From Jaltomata sinuosa (lineage: Eukaryota > Streptophyta > Magnoliopsida > Solanales > Solanaceae): a DNA stretch of 64,000 nucleotides. Below the pieces are notes generated by a model. It saw only the letters and a program-made list of their open reading frames with translations, ran no database searches and was not told the DNA's origin. The stretch lies in NCBI GenBank assembly GCA_003996215.1, contig QJPP01007221.1:248001-312000 (forward strand), given 5' to 3'. Position 1 is the stretch's first letter, and the number at the start of each line of letters is the position of its first letter. The position numbers were made by a program, and so were the translations under genes. Below are positions 11,157-23,447 of the stretch, one piece after another.

Positions 11157-12116
11157 GAACTTTTAGAAGGATTTATATTTGATGTTTCGAGAATATTGAA
11201 TGCGCTTGTGGCTAGGGCTGTTCAAATCCAAACCGTAACCGATAACCCAACTGCAAAATTAGCTTATTGGCTTATCGGTAATGGGTTTTCAGATTAACGG
11301 TTGGTGAATGGATAATTTTTTTATAGTTAATGGCTTATTGGTGTGGGGGCGGATTACTCAATTTTCTTATTGGATAAATCATTAACCCATTAAGAATTAT
11401 CATAATTATATTTTTATTCCTAGATATATAAAGTATCTCTTGTAAACTCAAAAACTATAACCCCATTCATTATTCTATTCACTTCTTAGCTTAGGAAATA
11501 ACGAGCCACTTATTGTGACCTCTAACTACAAAGCACAGTCCTCTCCCTGAAACATAAACGAAATCTGAAATTAATTCTTAAATCAAAAGACAAATTATTA
11601 TTGATAACATGAAGGATCGCGACAAAAATAAAACAACCCCAATGCGTCCTTCACAAAGTTCGATATAAAACTGAAAAATTTCAAATCATATCAAAGAGTT
11701 GATTTTTCTATTGATCCAGTAATTAGAAAATGTTTCTACATATGTTTTACGTCTAGAAGAAAACTTTCACTTGATTCTATGTTATAACCTATTAAAAAAA
11801 TCGTATGAACAAAACTCAAGAAGCCCAAACGATTGATAAATAGATGAACACAATATATATAAGCAACTTAGTCGGAGAAGAAATGGAGGAGATATTGATA
11901 ACCGTTCGATATTTCATTGTCTCTTAGATTTATCCGATACCCGCTCAATAACCGTCCATTAATTGCTAATCCGATACCGAACCAACCGTTATCTTATTGG
12001 TTGGCTAGTGGATTAGTATATTTAAAAGCCGATAACCAATAAACCAAACTATTAAGCATAATTATCCATCCAATCCGCCCGATAAGCACCCCTACTTGTG
12101 GCTTCGCAATTATCAG
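11157..12116 (+). pseudogene. Possible relic exon split by a hAT insertion
   Basis: AG-bounded sequence at 11157-11212 reads ERVELLEGFIFDVSRILNAL and continues, after removing the insertion and one TSD copy, at 12103-12116 as VASQLS followed by GT. The coding frame is uninterrupted across the empty site. The product is not recognised. Confidence 0.35.
11213..12094 (+). mobile_element. Non-autonomous hAT-type element, 882 bp
   Basis: Termini are TAGGGCTGTTCAAATCC on the left and, read inward from the right, TAGGGGTGCTTATCGG. The inner sequence has many subterminal inverted words (TTATTGG, TTATCGG, AACCGTTA). CTTGTGGC flanks it at 11205-11212 and 12095-12102, an 8-bp target-site duplication that is diagnostic of hAT transposition. 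No transposase is encoded, so it needed an enzyme in trans. Confidence 0.85.
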
Positions 12117-12220
12117 GTGATCGTTGTGGTCCCAAGTATCTTGGGTATACATTCATCTTTTGACTTATCAAATGAGATATTCATGACTTCTTAATTCAGT
12201 TACTGTTCTCTATCTATTTA

Positions 12221-12388
12221 GAACCTGTTTGGATTGGCTTATTTTAAGTGCATTTAAGTCAAAATAGCTTTTAAGCACTGTTGTAGTGTTTGGGCGAATT
12301 AAAAAGTTCTTATAAGCACTTAGTTTTAAATTAAAAGGATAAAAATAAGCCAAAAGCCAAAAGCCAAAAGCCAAATCCAAACAGGCTC
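12221..12388 (+). mobile_element. Tourist/PIF-Harbinger-like MITE, 168 bp
   Basis: The left end GAACCTGTTTGGATT is inverted at the right end (GAGCCTGTTTGGATT on the minus strand). TTA lies on each side (12218-12220 and 12389-12391), the 3-bp target choice of Harbinger elements. AAAGCC-type hexamers are repeated near 12352-12373. Confidence 0.7.
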
Positions 12389-14410
12389 TTATAAGCTTTT
12401 TCAATAAATTCCAGAATTTCATTACTATTCTTTTTCCAGTTGATTGGTTTTGGACAATGTTCTACAATGAGCAAAATATAGTTTCTCACTGAGATGCCCG
12501 CACAACTTAAAGAAAAGGGGTGAGACTCAGAAATAAGAAATTAGAGTGAAACTCTGTAGCTTTATAGGTTATGTTATACATTTATGTGCTTTTATGTATG
12601 ACACTGCAGATATTAGTCCCAATATTTAATGGGAAAACACAAGTATGTGTATCTTAGACTGCTTAATCTGGCTGGTCCCTTCATGAGCTGTCTGCAGTGC
12701 ATGCCATATCTCTTGTACTATCTCACAAGCTAAGATGCGGTTGTATTCTTCTGCACCTATGCCACTGTCACGCCCCGAGACCAGGCCCTGGACGTAATGG
12801 GCAACCCAGGCAATGAAGACCCGAGAAGACCCCTTAGCATTACATCATGAGCATATTCAATAAAATATTTGCGGAAGAAAGACCCATTTGAGAAAATAAT
12901 TTAAAACATAGATAAAAATTTAGCCAAGTGTTTGGAGCAAAACATTCAAAACAACATCTACATAGGTCCATGAAGCCTCTAACATCAAGAATAAACTCTT
13001 AAGTCAGGACATGGCCCCGGCGATACCATAAAACTGAATAAACTAGTCCAACATCTAAAGAGTGGAAAATATGTGCCTTCCGGAAGTAAGGAGGGATCAC
13101 CAGTTGCTATCCGATGTCCCGAGAATCCTAGTGCTGGACGGAACCACGGGGAATGCCTCTGTGCCTACATCATGAAAAGATGTAGCATCTGGGGATGGTT
13201 AGTACGATGAGTACTGGTATACAACCCAGGGGAAGTGACAGTACAGTTTCATAAAGCAAGTCATAACGAACACATCGTAAATCATAGTATAACATATAGG
13301 GTAAATACTCAACATCAATAGAAAATCATTTATCTAATTAACTTCTGAACTAGATGGTTTAACCGACATCTCATACATAATACACCATGGGCTATGTGGG
13401 TCCGATCAATGCTCGACCGACTGAGCTCCAATTCACGTTTGCCACATGAATTGAGATCCTTCTGTATATAACAGTATAAAAGGCCTTCATAAGTCGTCCT
13501 CATAGAGGAGAAGCATAAAGTCGTCCACTTAAGGAGCGAATCATCCCCTACGTCGGCAAAACGTAGGTTTCGGGTAGTGAGCCTTTCAAACTCACACCTC
13601 CTCGGTTAACCATCTAATTCTCTTAAGCCCATCTTATACCTTTTCAAACATTTAAACACATCATTTCATAAGGGACGTTCATCATTCTTAAGGCATCTAT
13701 TAGTTTGGTATCGTCATACCAAGACTTGCAAGTCATACATATCATATCATATTATGCCATTAGCGTTCATACGTCATTGTCCCAACAATTTAAAGGATTT
13801 CAAAACTCATTTAGTACATAAACCCCTCAAAGTTTATAACTTCATAACTTAACAAATAACCATTTCAAACCGAGGGATTTAAGAAGATCCTTTTCTTTTC
13901 GTTCAAAACCAATGCTTGAGTAGTAAATCAAAATTCAAGGATTTGAATCTCTAATCTGCCCCAATATCAACATCACATAATTAAAATCCATCCTTCATAT
14001 AATAATCTCAAACTGATAATTAAATAACGAATGGTTTCATGGAAAACATTTGGTAACTTCAAGTAATCCTCCTTTCGAAAACCCTTCAACTATTCTCATA
14101 CAAAACTAGTATAGAAGTTTATATATTTTTGGTATAAACATAATACTCACGAGATGGGTTGAAAGGGGGTTGTTCTACATACCTTTTGGCGGAGAGAATT
14201 CAAAGTAAGCTTTGAGATTGACCTCCCAACTTTGAACCCTAGGTGTTCTTGTTATTTGGAACTATGGAGAGGAGAGTAACGCATATAGATGGTAAAAGTT
14301 GCGGCTTAGGGACTTAGGAACATTTAGAATAGGTGGGGGCGGTTTTGGGTAAGGAAAGGACCAAAAGACCCTTAGAAATGCGTAAGAAATCAAGAAGGGA
14401 ACCGCCGGGG

Positions 14411-14507
14411 GCCAGCTCCGTGACACGCTGCTTATCGCGGAGACTGACCTCCGTGACATGCTACTTATCGCGGAGGCCAGGCTCCGTGACACGCCCTTAT
14501 CGCGGAC
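14411..14507 (-). repeat. GC-rich tandem repeat inside solo LTR 1
   Basis: Three units of about 35 bp share CTCCGTGACA and CTTATCGCGGA on the + strand. The same repeat in opposite orientation occurs at 49206-49300 at the equivalent place in solo LTR 2. Confidence 0.75.
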
Positions 14508-14982
14508 CTCCACTGGTCTGTCTAGTAAAATGGGCATAACTTTTTACTCGGGACTCGAATTAATGTGCGGTTGGTGGCGTTGGAAAGAAGACTCAAAAAT
14601 CTTTAATTTAGTGGATCATAGTCTATGTAACTCTTCATATAATGGGAGAAATGATTGTTTAAAGTTGACCCTATTAGAAAGTTATGCGAAAACTTAGTTG
14701 GTAGGAAAGCTTTCAACATTTTTTTTTGATTAACCGTGCCATTTTATTAATCAAAAAATGAACATTACAAAACCAGGTAGAAGCTAACCTACTACCTCCA
14801 ACAAAACATAACTAGGAGCCTACATGCTAAACATAAACATCAAACACTACTCTATTACAAAGCATCAAAGAACCAGCTAGCTAATCTAAGGGAAACAGTT
14901 CATGCTGAGCAGCGGAGCCTGTCATTTGATCATGCTTTGTCCTTTCATGTGTATATGAAGTGAAATCTCACGACTTGTCTAG

Positions 14983-17900
14983 TCAGGTTTGCATTCTCTT
15001 GCTGGAATCTGTCCATGTTGCGATCCCTCCAAACACAGTAACCATCATGGAAAACATATAGCAAGTAATGTTTGCACTGCCATCCTTCCTTCTTGCTACC
15101 TTAATCAGCCAATCGATTTTTTGTTGCCAAGTTCCAACCACTCTAGGCTGGACCATCCAGATCAATAAGCGGCTCCATAGTTGGTTGCTATAGGAACAGG
15201 TAAAAAACAAATGCTCAAAGGTTTCAACACCATTTGCACAGAACACACACTCCAATGGCACTCGAATACCAATTTTTAGGAGTCTGTCAACTGTAGGTAG
15301 TCTTTGCTGCATTGCAAGCCATAGGTTGAAATTATATCTGGGATGGATGTGTTTATGTAGTGTAATACTCCTCCAAGGCACTCTGGCATATCGAGGCATA
15401 ATAGATTTATAGGCTGTGCTGATCCTAAACTTGCCTCCTTTGACCATGTTGTTAAGAGTCTGATGGAGTGTGCCTTGGGAAGAGTTCAGCTGGATGATCA
15501 CCCTCCTACTCTCAATGATCTTCCTCACCACCCAAGATGCAGATTTGGGTATGAGCATATCCTCCAAGTCCCTATTATTAACATAATAATAGTGCACCCA
15601 TTTAATCCATAGAGAATCCTTCTTCATAGAGATAGCCCAGAGTTGTTTTAAGATGACTGCTCTATTCCATAGTCCTAGATTTAGAATGTTTAGACCTCCA
15701 GTTACCTCAGGTTGACAAATCCTTTCCCAGGCCACTAAAGCTTTTTTTGATATCTCCCCAGTACCTGTCCATAGGAAAGATCTGCAGACAGCCTCCACCA
15801 ACTTGATCACCTTCTTAGGCAGTACAAAAATCTGAGCCCAGTAACTTTGCATTCCAAACAAGACAGACTTAATAAGTTGAAGTCGGCATATGATAGCATC
15901 CTGGAGGACCAATATCTAATTTTGGATGTAATCTTCTCCACAAGTGGTAGGCACTGGTGTATGGTCAGCTTCTTAGTAGATAATGGCACACCTAGATATT
16001 TGAAAGGGAGGGTACCTTCCTCAAATCCCAACAGCTGTAGAATATCGTGCTTTGCATTATGATTAAGCCCTGCTATATAAATAGATCTTTTATCTGTATT
16101 AGCCTGTAAGCCAGATTCACTGGAAAACTTATGAAAGGCCTCCTGTAATAAGCTAAGAGATGATGTATCAGCCTTGCAAAACATGAGAAGATCATCAACA
16201 AAGCACATGTGTAAAACCCTAAGCCTTTTGCATCTAGGATGAAATCTGAAAGCTTTGTTAGTGGCCAACTGAGCCATCTCCCTATTCAAATACTCCATAG
16301 CAATAAGGAAGAGGTAAGGGAACATAGGATCACCCTGCCTCAGTCCTCTTTTTGCTCGGAATGGTTTGGTTAAGCCACCATTCATAAGGAGAGAATATGA
16401 CACAGTTGTCACACATTCCATCACCCAGGATATAAATTTATGAGGAAAGCCTAAATCAGTCAGTGTTGATCTCAATAATGACCACTCAAGGGTGTCATAG
16501 GCTTTTCTCAAATCCACCTTAAGCACACATCTAGGTGAAATCCACTTTCTGGTGTAGCCTTTAAACAACTCATGGCTAAGCAAAATATTGTCAGTAATGT
16601 TCCTCCCTTCTATGAAAGTTGATTGGGAGCTACCAATAATTCCTTGGATAATTCTCTTAATCCTCTTAGTTAGGACTTTGGCAACAATCTTATAAATGGT
16701 AGAGCAATAAGCTATGGGTCTGAAATCTTTGACAAGAGTAGGGGAAGGTACTTTAGGAACTAGGGTGATTGCAATGCAATTCCAAGAGTGTAGCATTTTC
16801 CCTGTCCTAAAGAATTGTTTCACAGCTGCACATACATCTTCTTGTACCAAATTCCAGTGTTTAGTGAAAAACTCAATGGGAAAGCCATCTATCCCAGGTG
16901 CTTTATCAGCTGGCATCTCCTTGATGGCCAGAACAATCTCCTCATTGGTAACCTCTTGGACTAGTAATACCTGCTGGTCTTTATCAATACAAGGACCACT
17001 TTTGGTTATCAAAGCATTTGGACAAGTCAATTCTGGGCTACATTCCCCCATAAGAGTAAAGAAGAATGCAATAAATTCATCCTCCACTGCCTGTGGGTCA
17101 GTAATCTTGCTCCCTCCTGCATTGTATATGGAAGTTATAGTGTTCTGTGTAGATCTAATCTTGAGTTAAGCATGGAAATATCTAGAATTAGAGTCACCCC
17201 CTTCAATCCAACAAGCCCTAGACTTCTATCTTAGGACTTTCTCCTCTACCAAACTCCACTTTTGAATATCTAATGACAGACCCTTCTCTTGATCAAATAA
17301 AGCTTGGGAGAAGGGTTGTGTAATAATTGTAGCTTGAACACACTCTAAGTTCTGTCTAGCTTAGTTCAGGTGTTGAGAATATGAGGCCATGAAGGAGTTG
17401 AGACCCTTCAGTGCCAGCTTGAGCTGCTTAAGTTTAGTCCATATGCCTTTCATTGCATCATTTCTACTTGGGCCTCTCCACATTGTTTGGACTAACCTCG
17501 CAAAATCTTGATGCTCCATTACTGTGCTATATAATCTGAATGGTCTAGGATGCAAACTAGGTCTCTACACACACTGAATTAAGGCCGGAGAGTGGTCAGA
17601 AACTCCAGGTGATAGGAATTTAGCCTCAATATGTCCCAAGTGTTGTATCCACATGAAGTTACCAAACACCCAATCTATTCTACTATAAACTCTACTAGCA
17701 GCTTGTTGCTTGTTTCACCAAGTGAAGAAGCAACCCTTAGATCTGAGTGGGGTGAGTTGCAGGTTATCTACCATATTTTTAAATCCCTGAACCTCAGCTT
17801 GTGTGACTGGAAGGCCCAACCTTTCATCAGTTGCCAGAACATTGTTGAAGTCTCCACAAAGAATCCAAGGAGTCTGAATAGTAGCTCTTAATATCTGCAA

Positions 17901-18265
17901 ATCATGCCACAAAATATCACTTTGATGCTGTTCTTTTTTAGCATATACTACTGTGATAAGTGCTGAAAAATTAGAGGCAAGGTTCTCTACAAAGCAATGG
18001 TAAACTAGCTATGCACCTGCAAGAACTGTACGTTGAGGTGTTTCCTCCATATCACCCAAATCCTGCCATTTTCCTCATAATTGTAGTTAAAGTAGTGCTC
18101 CCAATCTCGAGCTACTTTCATAAGAATACCTCTAGCTTTCCTCTCCTTTACTCTAGTCTCAATACAATCTAAGAAATCTATCTTATTCTTTTTCAGAAAG
18201 AGGATCACCTCTTTCTGTTTGAAGGCCTGGTTTAGGCCTCTCACATTCCAAGTACAAATAATCAT
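14983..18265 (-). pseudogene. LINE ORF2: endonuclease, reverse transcriptase, zf-RVT
   Basis: The ORF starts at 18265 with MIICTWNVRGLNQAFKQKE, the APE-type endonuclease N-terminus; further endonuclease motifs are WILCGDFNNVL (near 17860). The RT spans roughly 17087-15807: APGIDGFPIEFF, FRPIAYCSTIYKIVAKVL, FIEGRNITDNILLSHEL, RQGDPMFPYLF and the catalytic box FVDD (LHMCFVDDLLMFC). A frameshift near 15850-15910 leads into the C-terminus with a zinc-binding zf-RVT domain (RYNFNLWLAMQQRLPTVDRL, CVFCANGVETFEHLFFTC). Several stops lie at 17100-18000. It copied its own RNA at nicked target DNA when active. Confidence 0.88.
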
Positions 18266-18289
18266 GGGGGTTGAAATTGAGATGTCAGA

Positions 18290-19593
18290 CCAGCCTCTTT
18301 TGTGCCTGATGTACCAGCCACATTCTCAGACAATGAAGAAAATCTATTAGCAGTAGAAATCTGAGCTTGACCAGATTACCTATGATGAGATGTTAAAGGA
18401 GCTAGTATGTTCTCCTATTGAAGATCCTGAGAGACTGCAGTATCATCCTCCATATGTTTTGTTGGTTCATCTAGTTTGGCCTCCCACTTCTGAATCAGTC
18501 GACCCCTTTGCCTTCTTCTTCCCCGTCGCTTCCTTTTGGGAGGTTCATTGAATTCTACCTCTTGTTGCACTTCCTTCTCCTTGTTCCAATACTCCTTAAC
18601 ATCATGCCCAAATCAAATGCAGTCAGTGCAATACTTGTGTCTCCAGTCATATGTAACCTCTTGATCAATGGTTCCAAATGGAGTGTTAATAGTGATGGTA
18701 TCAATTAAGGGTTGAGAAATGTCGACCTCAATAAGGATACGAGCATAAGATATTCTATTCAAATTAGCTGTGTATTTGTCAGTGAAGAGGGGTTTCCCAA
18801 GAGCACTAGCCACTTTACGCAATGCTTTAGGTGACCAATAACCCACTGGTAAGCTAGGAAAATTCACCCATAATGGAACAGTGGTAATACACTCTGTACT
18901 AAACTGGAAATCAACCTCCCAATTCCTCAAAATGAATGGTTTGCTATGGTATGTATAGGGTCCTGCCTGCATAACCTCATCCCTGTCTTGGACTGTGGAG
19001 AATCTAAACACATAGTAACCTTCAGAGTGGTAAAGAATTTGGGTCTGTTTAACAAAATTCCACATATAGTTAACAAAGGCAGTCATCAATTTCTCATAAG
19101 GAGTGTCTCCAAGCACATAACCAATAAGAGCAGTGGACCAGTATTCATCAGTATCCTTTATTTACTCAACAGTAATTTTTACCACAAGCTTACCATCCCT
19201 ATGAGTAGGTGGAGTATATTCTAGTGCTAATCCCATCTGCGAGCTATGATTCTGCTTCGACTTAGGAGATGGCGATTGCTCAAGAGTTGGTGGTGGAATT
19301 GCTCGTGTAGTAAGGTCCTTAGCAGTAGGTGTGGGGGCACTCACCGCAGAGAACTGGAGCTTTCTTGGCAACACTATCATCGTAGTCTCTGGCAGTTTCT
19401 TCACTGGTACATTTTGTCGAACACTGTTACATTCATCCTCAAATTCATCATATTCCCCTTCCTCCTCTAAGATTGACTAGAACTGAGCTGGGAGAAAACT
19501 CCCAAATGTGAGTGGGGAGAGTGAATAGGTAATCTCAGTTGCCGGGGTGACCATCATGTTCATCGGAGCTATAGAACGTCGCCTTCTTCCCAT
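18290..19593 (-). pseudogene. LINE ORF1, DUF4283 RNA-binding type
   Basis: The start is taken at 19593 (MGRRRRSIAPMNM). The DUF4283 domain is clear at 19116-18613: VLGDTPYEKLMTAFVNYMW, YHSEGYYVFRFSTVQDRD, AGPYTYHSKPFILRNWEVDF, WVNFPSLPVGYWSPKALRKV. A CCHC knuckle follows as CTDCI-stop-FGHDVKEYW, with a TGA probably from CGA and the last Cys changed to Tyr. Other stops lie near 19480 and 19163. This family supplies the nucleic-acid-binding ORF1 protein of plant L1 elements. ORF2 begins about 25 bp downstream. Confidence 0.8.
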
Positions 19594-20172
19594 GATCAGT
19601 GCACAATAGCCAGACCTGGCTTATCCTGCGCCAAGAGAGAATTGGCTAATCTCGCTCCTTCATCCCATGAGAAGCTTTCAACTTAACTTGTGCTAGAGGT
19701 TCCTTAAGACCTTAATTCATACCCATTGCACTTCCCACACGTACAAATTGATCTTAACATCGAGGTACAATAGGATTCATTAGGTTTCTGACACCACTAC
19801 ATGCTTAGAACGGTTCCAAATCTTAGCCCGAAAAACTTGGGGTGTTACAGCCACATACCAGCAACTTCTTTTCTTTGAAGTTCTTCTCAATCTTTTTTTT
19901 GTCTGCATCGGAGTATTCATTTCTAGTCTTAGGAACAAATTTAGTGTTTTCTCCTTCTATTATTATCTTTATCGACACGTAAGGACCATCACAGATGACA
20001 TTTCACTATTTGCTATATTCAGCCATGATAAAGTCGTGCATCGTAGTCTTCCACCATCCATAGAACTGACCATTAAATCTGGGTGGCTTGGTGGTTGACT
20101 AACCTTCTTTGAGATTAGGTGGAGCCTCCATTAGATTAACTATTTTCTGGGTGTTAACTTTATAGAAACCCT

Positions 20173-20967
20173 TGCTCTGATACTAATTTATGGTTTGTAT
20201 GGGTCCACCATCAGTCAAGGGACCAGGTCCTTGACTGAATATCGTACTAAGGACAGACTATGAAAAGCAATAATAACAATGGTAAAGAAACACAAGACTT
20301 TACGTGGAAACCTCTTTGCTCAAGGGAGTAAAACCATGACCTACTACAGTAGGGTTTCACCAAACCACTTCACTAAACACTGAGCAACTTCAGATTATAG
20401 ACTCCAGTAACCCTAAGGGATTAACCTCTTAATCCACTCTACTTGTAATAACTCTATTACAAAGTACAATGCAATAACTCTACTACATCACCATTTTATC
20501 AACTACCTCTAGCTGATATAGCCTAACAACATAGACAAGATAAAGACATAAATACCTGCACACTTCTTCATAGGATGAAGTATAGGTTTACGATATCAAC
20601 TCAAGTACAAAAGACTCAAACTGAAAGCAAGGAACTAGAAGTATTAACTGGATCACGATCAGGTCCCTTGATAGGTGAGATTTTGTTTCCTCAAAGATTC
20701 CAGACAGCCTTTGCTTGATAAGAATATCAAATCTTGGATTTGTAAAAACTAGGTTTTGGCTTAACGTCTCATTGATTATATATGAGAGAGCCAAAACCTT
20801 AACACAATCCTATTGGTCTAACAGATTCAAGAAGTGCAGATGTACAGTTCAAAAGCTGCAAAGAAGTACATATTACAACTGTATCATTGACCTTCAACTT
20901 CAGGCAATACTTCGAATACCTGGTCCCCTCATTAGTTTGTTAATTATCAAAACATCAGAGTCTATCA
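20173..20967 (-). repeat. Copia 5' LTR and primer binding site (minus)
   Basis: The gag fragment at 20131 is preceded on the minus strand by TAGTATCAGAGC (20173-20188 region), one base from the usual tRNA-iMet primer site, and then by about 780 bp of LTR-like sequence containing TATATAAT near 20780. The outer end coincides with the duplication breakpoint at 20968. No partner LTR remains, so ends are approximate. Confidence 0.55.
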
Positions 20968-21736
20968 GTTGGACTAGTCAGTTTGAACTAATACGGTATG
21001 GTAAAGTAGTATAGCATAAAACTTCGAACTGATGATCAAATGATCTTTCCCTTTAGATGAGAATTTTTAATCCGTCTTTAAAACAAGTGTAAAATTCATC
21101 AAGAAAGTAATCTCTGGACAGGAAAAGGAATTCATATGTTGTTTGCATTTACATTACTATAGAAAAACACATAAAAAAGAGGGTCAAGCAATTCAGATAG
21201 ACGGTATGAAAAGCATAATTCATAAATATTGCACGTAAGTGCACCAAAAAGGCGACAACTATTAGGATCTTGTATGATACATTCACTCATGCATTACTTT
21301 GGTAGCAACCTAATCACACACTAGGAAAGGACAAATAATCTTAGGAACAGTTAGTGGTTGCAAGCCAGTGTAATTTGTAGTGCTAATATGAATGTTTGGC
21401 TTGAGAGGACAATGAAAAACTACTCTTGAATATGCTAAACTAAATGTAACTTCACAACAACAGCAATAACTGAAAAAACAGAAGTGGAACAAAATAACGA
21501 ACAGCTTCAGAATTGCAAATGAAGTGCATAATAGAACTGATTACAAGGTCACTAATAGAAAACTAACATATGCAGCAAGGCAAGGCTACCACAGTCATTC
21601 CATAATGCTGCAATATCAGTTGATAAGCTAATAATTCTCACAAACTATGCTGCACAAGTTTTCAAAATAGTATCACTAGGATTTGAGCTATGTAACTAGT
21701 CAAAAGCAAAACACATAGAGACCCGAATATATAAGG

Positions 21737-22110
21737 CTAATCACGAAGACAACTTTTTGCTAAAAGGGTATTCCGATACCAGTCATTCAACAACTCCATC
21801 ACAGTTCGTGTGTACTGTATTTGAGGGTGTACGCTACTCTTCTCTTCAGAATCAGATGCAATGGAAGGATCAGTTGTAGCCCCACTACTTCTATCAAGCA
21901 ACACTAGACTCTCATCATATTCGCTCATGAAGAACAAATATTTCCCACCATGGATACCAAAATCCTTAAATTTCTTACTCTCAAGATTATATGATAGAAG
22001 ATCCCCAACACACTTCTCTACCAGGAATTGCCCATTTCTACCGCACCCAATAGCATGTGAAATCCCACTCTCCAGAACCATTACAAATTTTGTAAAAGTA
22101 TCATCCTCCC
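21737..22110 (-). pseudogene. F-box protein C-terminal fragment (inverted), copy 2
   Basis: It reads ESGISHAIGCGRNGQFLVE, LLSYNLESKKFKDFGIHGG, SLVLLDRSSGATTDPS and the alternative tail SSVHPQIQYTRTVMELLND. It is the duplicate of 7153-7445. Confidence 0.7.
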
Positions 22111-22849
22111 TAAGCCTCTTGTTTGGTCTGGTCCATATGGTCTGCACATGTTTTGCATTGGATTTGGGATTGATCACAAAACTCATGATTTGGTGTTTAT
22201 ATGCTGCCTTTGGGAGTTGGGGTCTATAAATTGAGTACATGTTTATAGGAAACAGTTAGCTCAAAGGGATTCTTCAACAGTAAACTGAAAATTGATTATT
22301 GTAGTATTTACTTAAATAGGGTTATTCATTGGGTTTCCTATAGTAAGAATGAAGGTGGGGAAATCACTACAGCTTATTGGTTTTTGACCTAAATGATGAG
22401 AGATTTAGTGAAATGGGTTTGCCACAAGAGCTAGATCATGTTTCTTCTTTGAATTTGTCAGTTAATTTATGTAGGGAACATATTCTAGTGATTTGGTACA
22501 AAAACAATCGCGATCTTGGTCCATTATGTGATGGTTGTGTCACCTGGGTGATGAACCAGTATGGTTAAATGGAGTCGTGGATGGAGAAATTTATCGTGGA
22601 TCTAAATAATGGGATTAGCGATGCTATTGGGTTCACAAGAAATGGGGAATTTCTGGTAATGCAACATCCTGGAGATCTTTTATCATATGATCCAAAAACA
22701 AGGAATTGAAGGATCTTGATATCCATGGCAGGGATGATTCATTATTCTTGAGCAAATACATTGAGAGCTTAGTGTTGCTTGATGGAAATAGTGGGGCTAC
22801 AACTGATCCTTCCATTGAATCTGAATCTGAAGAGAAACCTGAGATTTAG
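22111..22849 (+). pseudogene. F-box FBA domain and C-terminus, copy 2
   Basis: Duplicate of 7446-8239, with about 37 bp deleted after 22186 so that the FKVARIAYLG part is lost. The tail WMEKFIVDLNNGISDAIG and the stop at 22847-22849 are kept. Extra frameshifts, for example near 22700 (PKTRN-stop), show continued decay. Confidence 0.7.
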
Positions 22850-23149
22850 TGTTGTGTTTATGAAAGCTTATTATGCAGTTATAGTTTATGAGAATTCAAT
22901 CATTTTATCAACTTTTAGTAGCATTATAGAATGATGAACATGTCATCCTATCCCTATTGACATATGTTAGTTTGCTAGTAGTGACAATGCAATCAGTTTC
23001 AGTATTAACTTCATTTGCAATTCTGAATCTGTTCAATTTCTGCCTTCTCAAATAGTATTACTTTTAGTTTAGAGTATGAATTCCTTTTACTGACCAAGAG
23101 ATTTCTTTCCTTATGCTTTTTTGGCACTTGTTTTGAAACCATACTAGGA

Positions 23150-23447
23150 AATTTTTCATCATATGATTCTAAGAGCAGGGAATTAAAGGATCGCAGGGAA
23201 GATTCATATGTTCCCTACATAAATTAACTGACAAATTAAAGGAAGAAACATGAGCTAGCTCTTGTGGCAAACCCATTTCACTAAATGTCTCATCACTTAA
23301 GTCGAAGACCAACAAGTTACTTGTGATTTTCCCACATTCGTTCTTACTGTAGGAAACCAAATGAATAGCCCCATTTAAGTAAATACTAAAATAATCAATT
23401 TTCTGTTTACGGTTGAAGAAGCCGTTTGAGCTAACTGTTTCCCATAA
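23150..23447 (-). pseudogene. FBA fragment (minus) with short + tail piece, copy 2
   Basis: Bases 23150-23213 carry the small + strand tail piece and 23214-23447 the minus-strand FBA segment (FFNRKQKIDYFSIYLNGAIH, NLLVFDLSDETFSEMGLP). This equals 8530-8837. At 23447 it is cut and joined to the inverted tail at 23448. Confidence 0.65.

Larger units (their letters stand above)
14718..19671 (-). mobile_element. Near full-length L1-type LINE, 4.95 kb
   Basis: The minus-strand element has ORF1, ORF2 and a 3' poly(A) (T-run at 14719-14727 on +). AAGCTTTCAAC at 14707-14717 and 19672-19682 is an 11-bp target-site duplication. It sits inside the gypsy solo LTR and so is younger than it. Both ORFs carry stops and frameshifts. 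Confidence 0.9.
12766..19849 (-). mobile_element. Gypsy solo LTR (minus) containing a LINE
   Basis: On the minus strand the LTR begins TGTAACACCCCAAG (at 19849) and ends GGGGCGTGACA (at 12766). GCCAC at 12761-12765 and 19850-19854 is a perfect 5-bp TSD. Without the LINE it is about 2.1 kb, the size of the LTRs at 39263 and 48969, and it shares with them the TGTAAC(A/G)CCCC start, the internal gttaacc..agacgg-type region and the ggtcaacttt block. No internal domain or second LTR remains, so it arose by LTR-LTR recombination. Confidence 0.88.
12650..20131 (-). pseudogene. gag: Copia gag fragment split by a solo LTR
   Basis: The minus strand starts at 20131 with MEAPPNLKEG, a stop, then PPRFNGQFYGWWKTTMHDF and IMAEYSK, and reaches KKLLVCG at 19855. 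After the 7-kb insertion (12766-19854 with one TSD) it continues at 12765 as GIGAEEYNRILACEIVQEIW, HALQTAHEGTSQIKQSK and ends near 12650. These are consecutive parts of a UBN2-type copia capsid protein, so the join is exact. Everything downstream (rest of gag and pol) is missing. Confidence 0.8.
20968..23447 (+). repeat. Segmental duplication, copy 2
   Basis: This matches 6309-8837 in order and orientation. The right end jumps from minus-strand FBA sequence straight into another inverted F-box tail (23447), which copy 1 lacks. The copia 5' LTR abuts its left end. Confidence 0.85.

Noticed and set aside
14262..14697. Several open frames on both strands
   Set aside because: They are readings of the GC-rich tandem repeat and LTR sequence.
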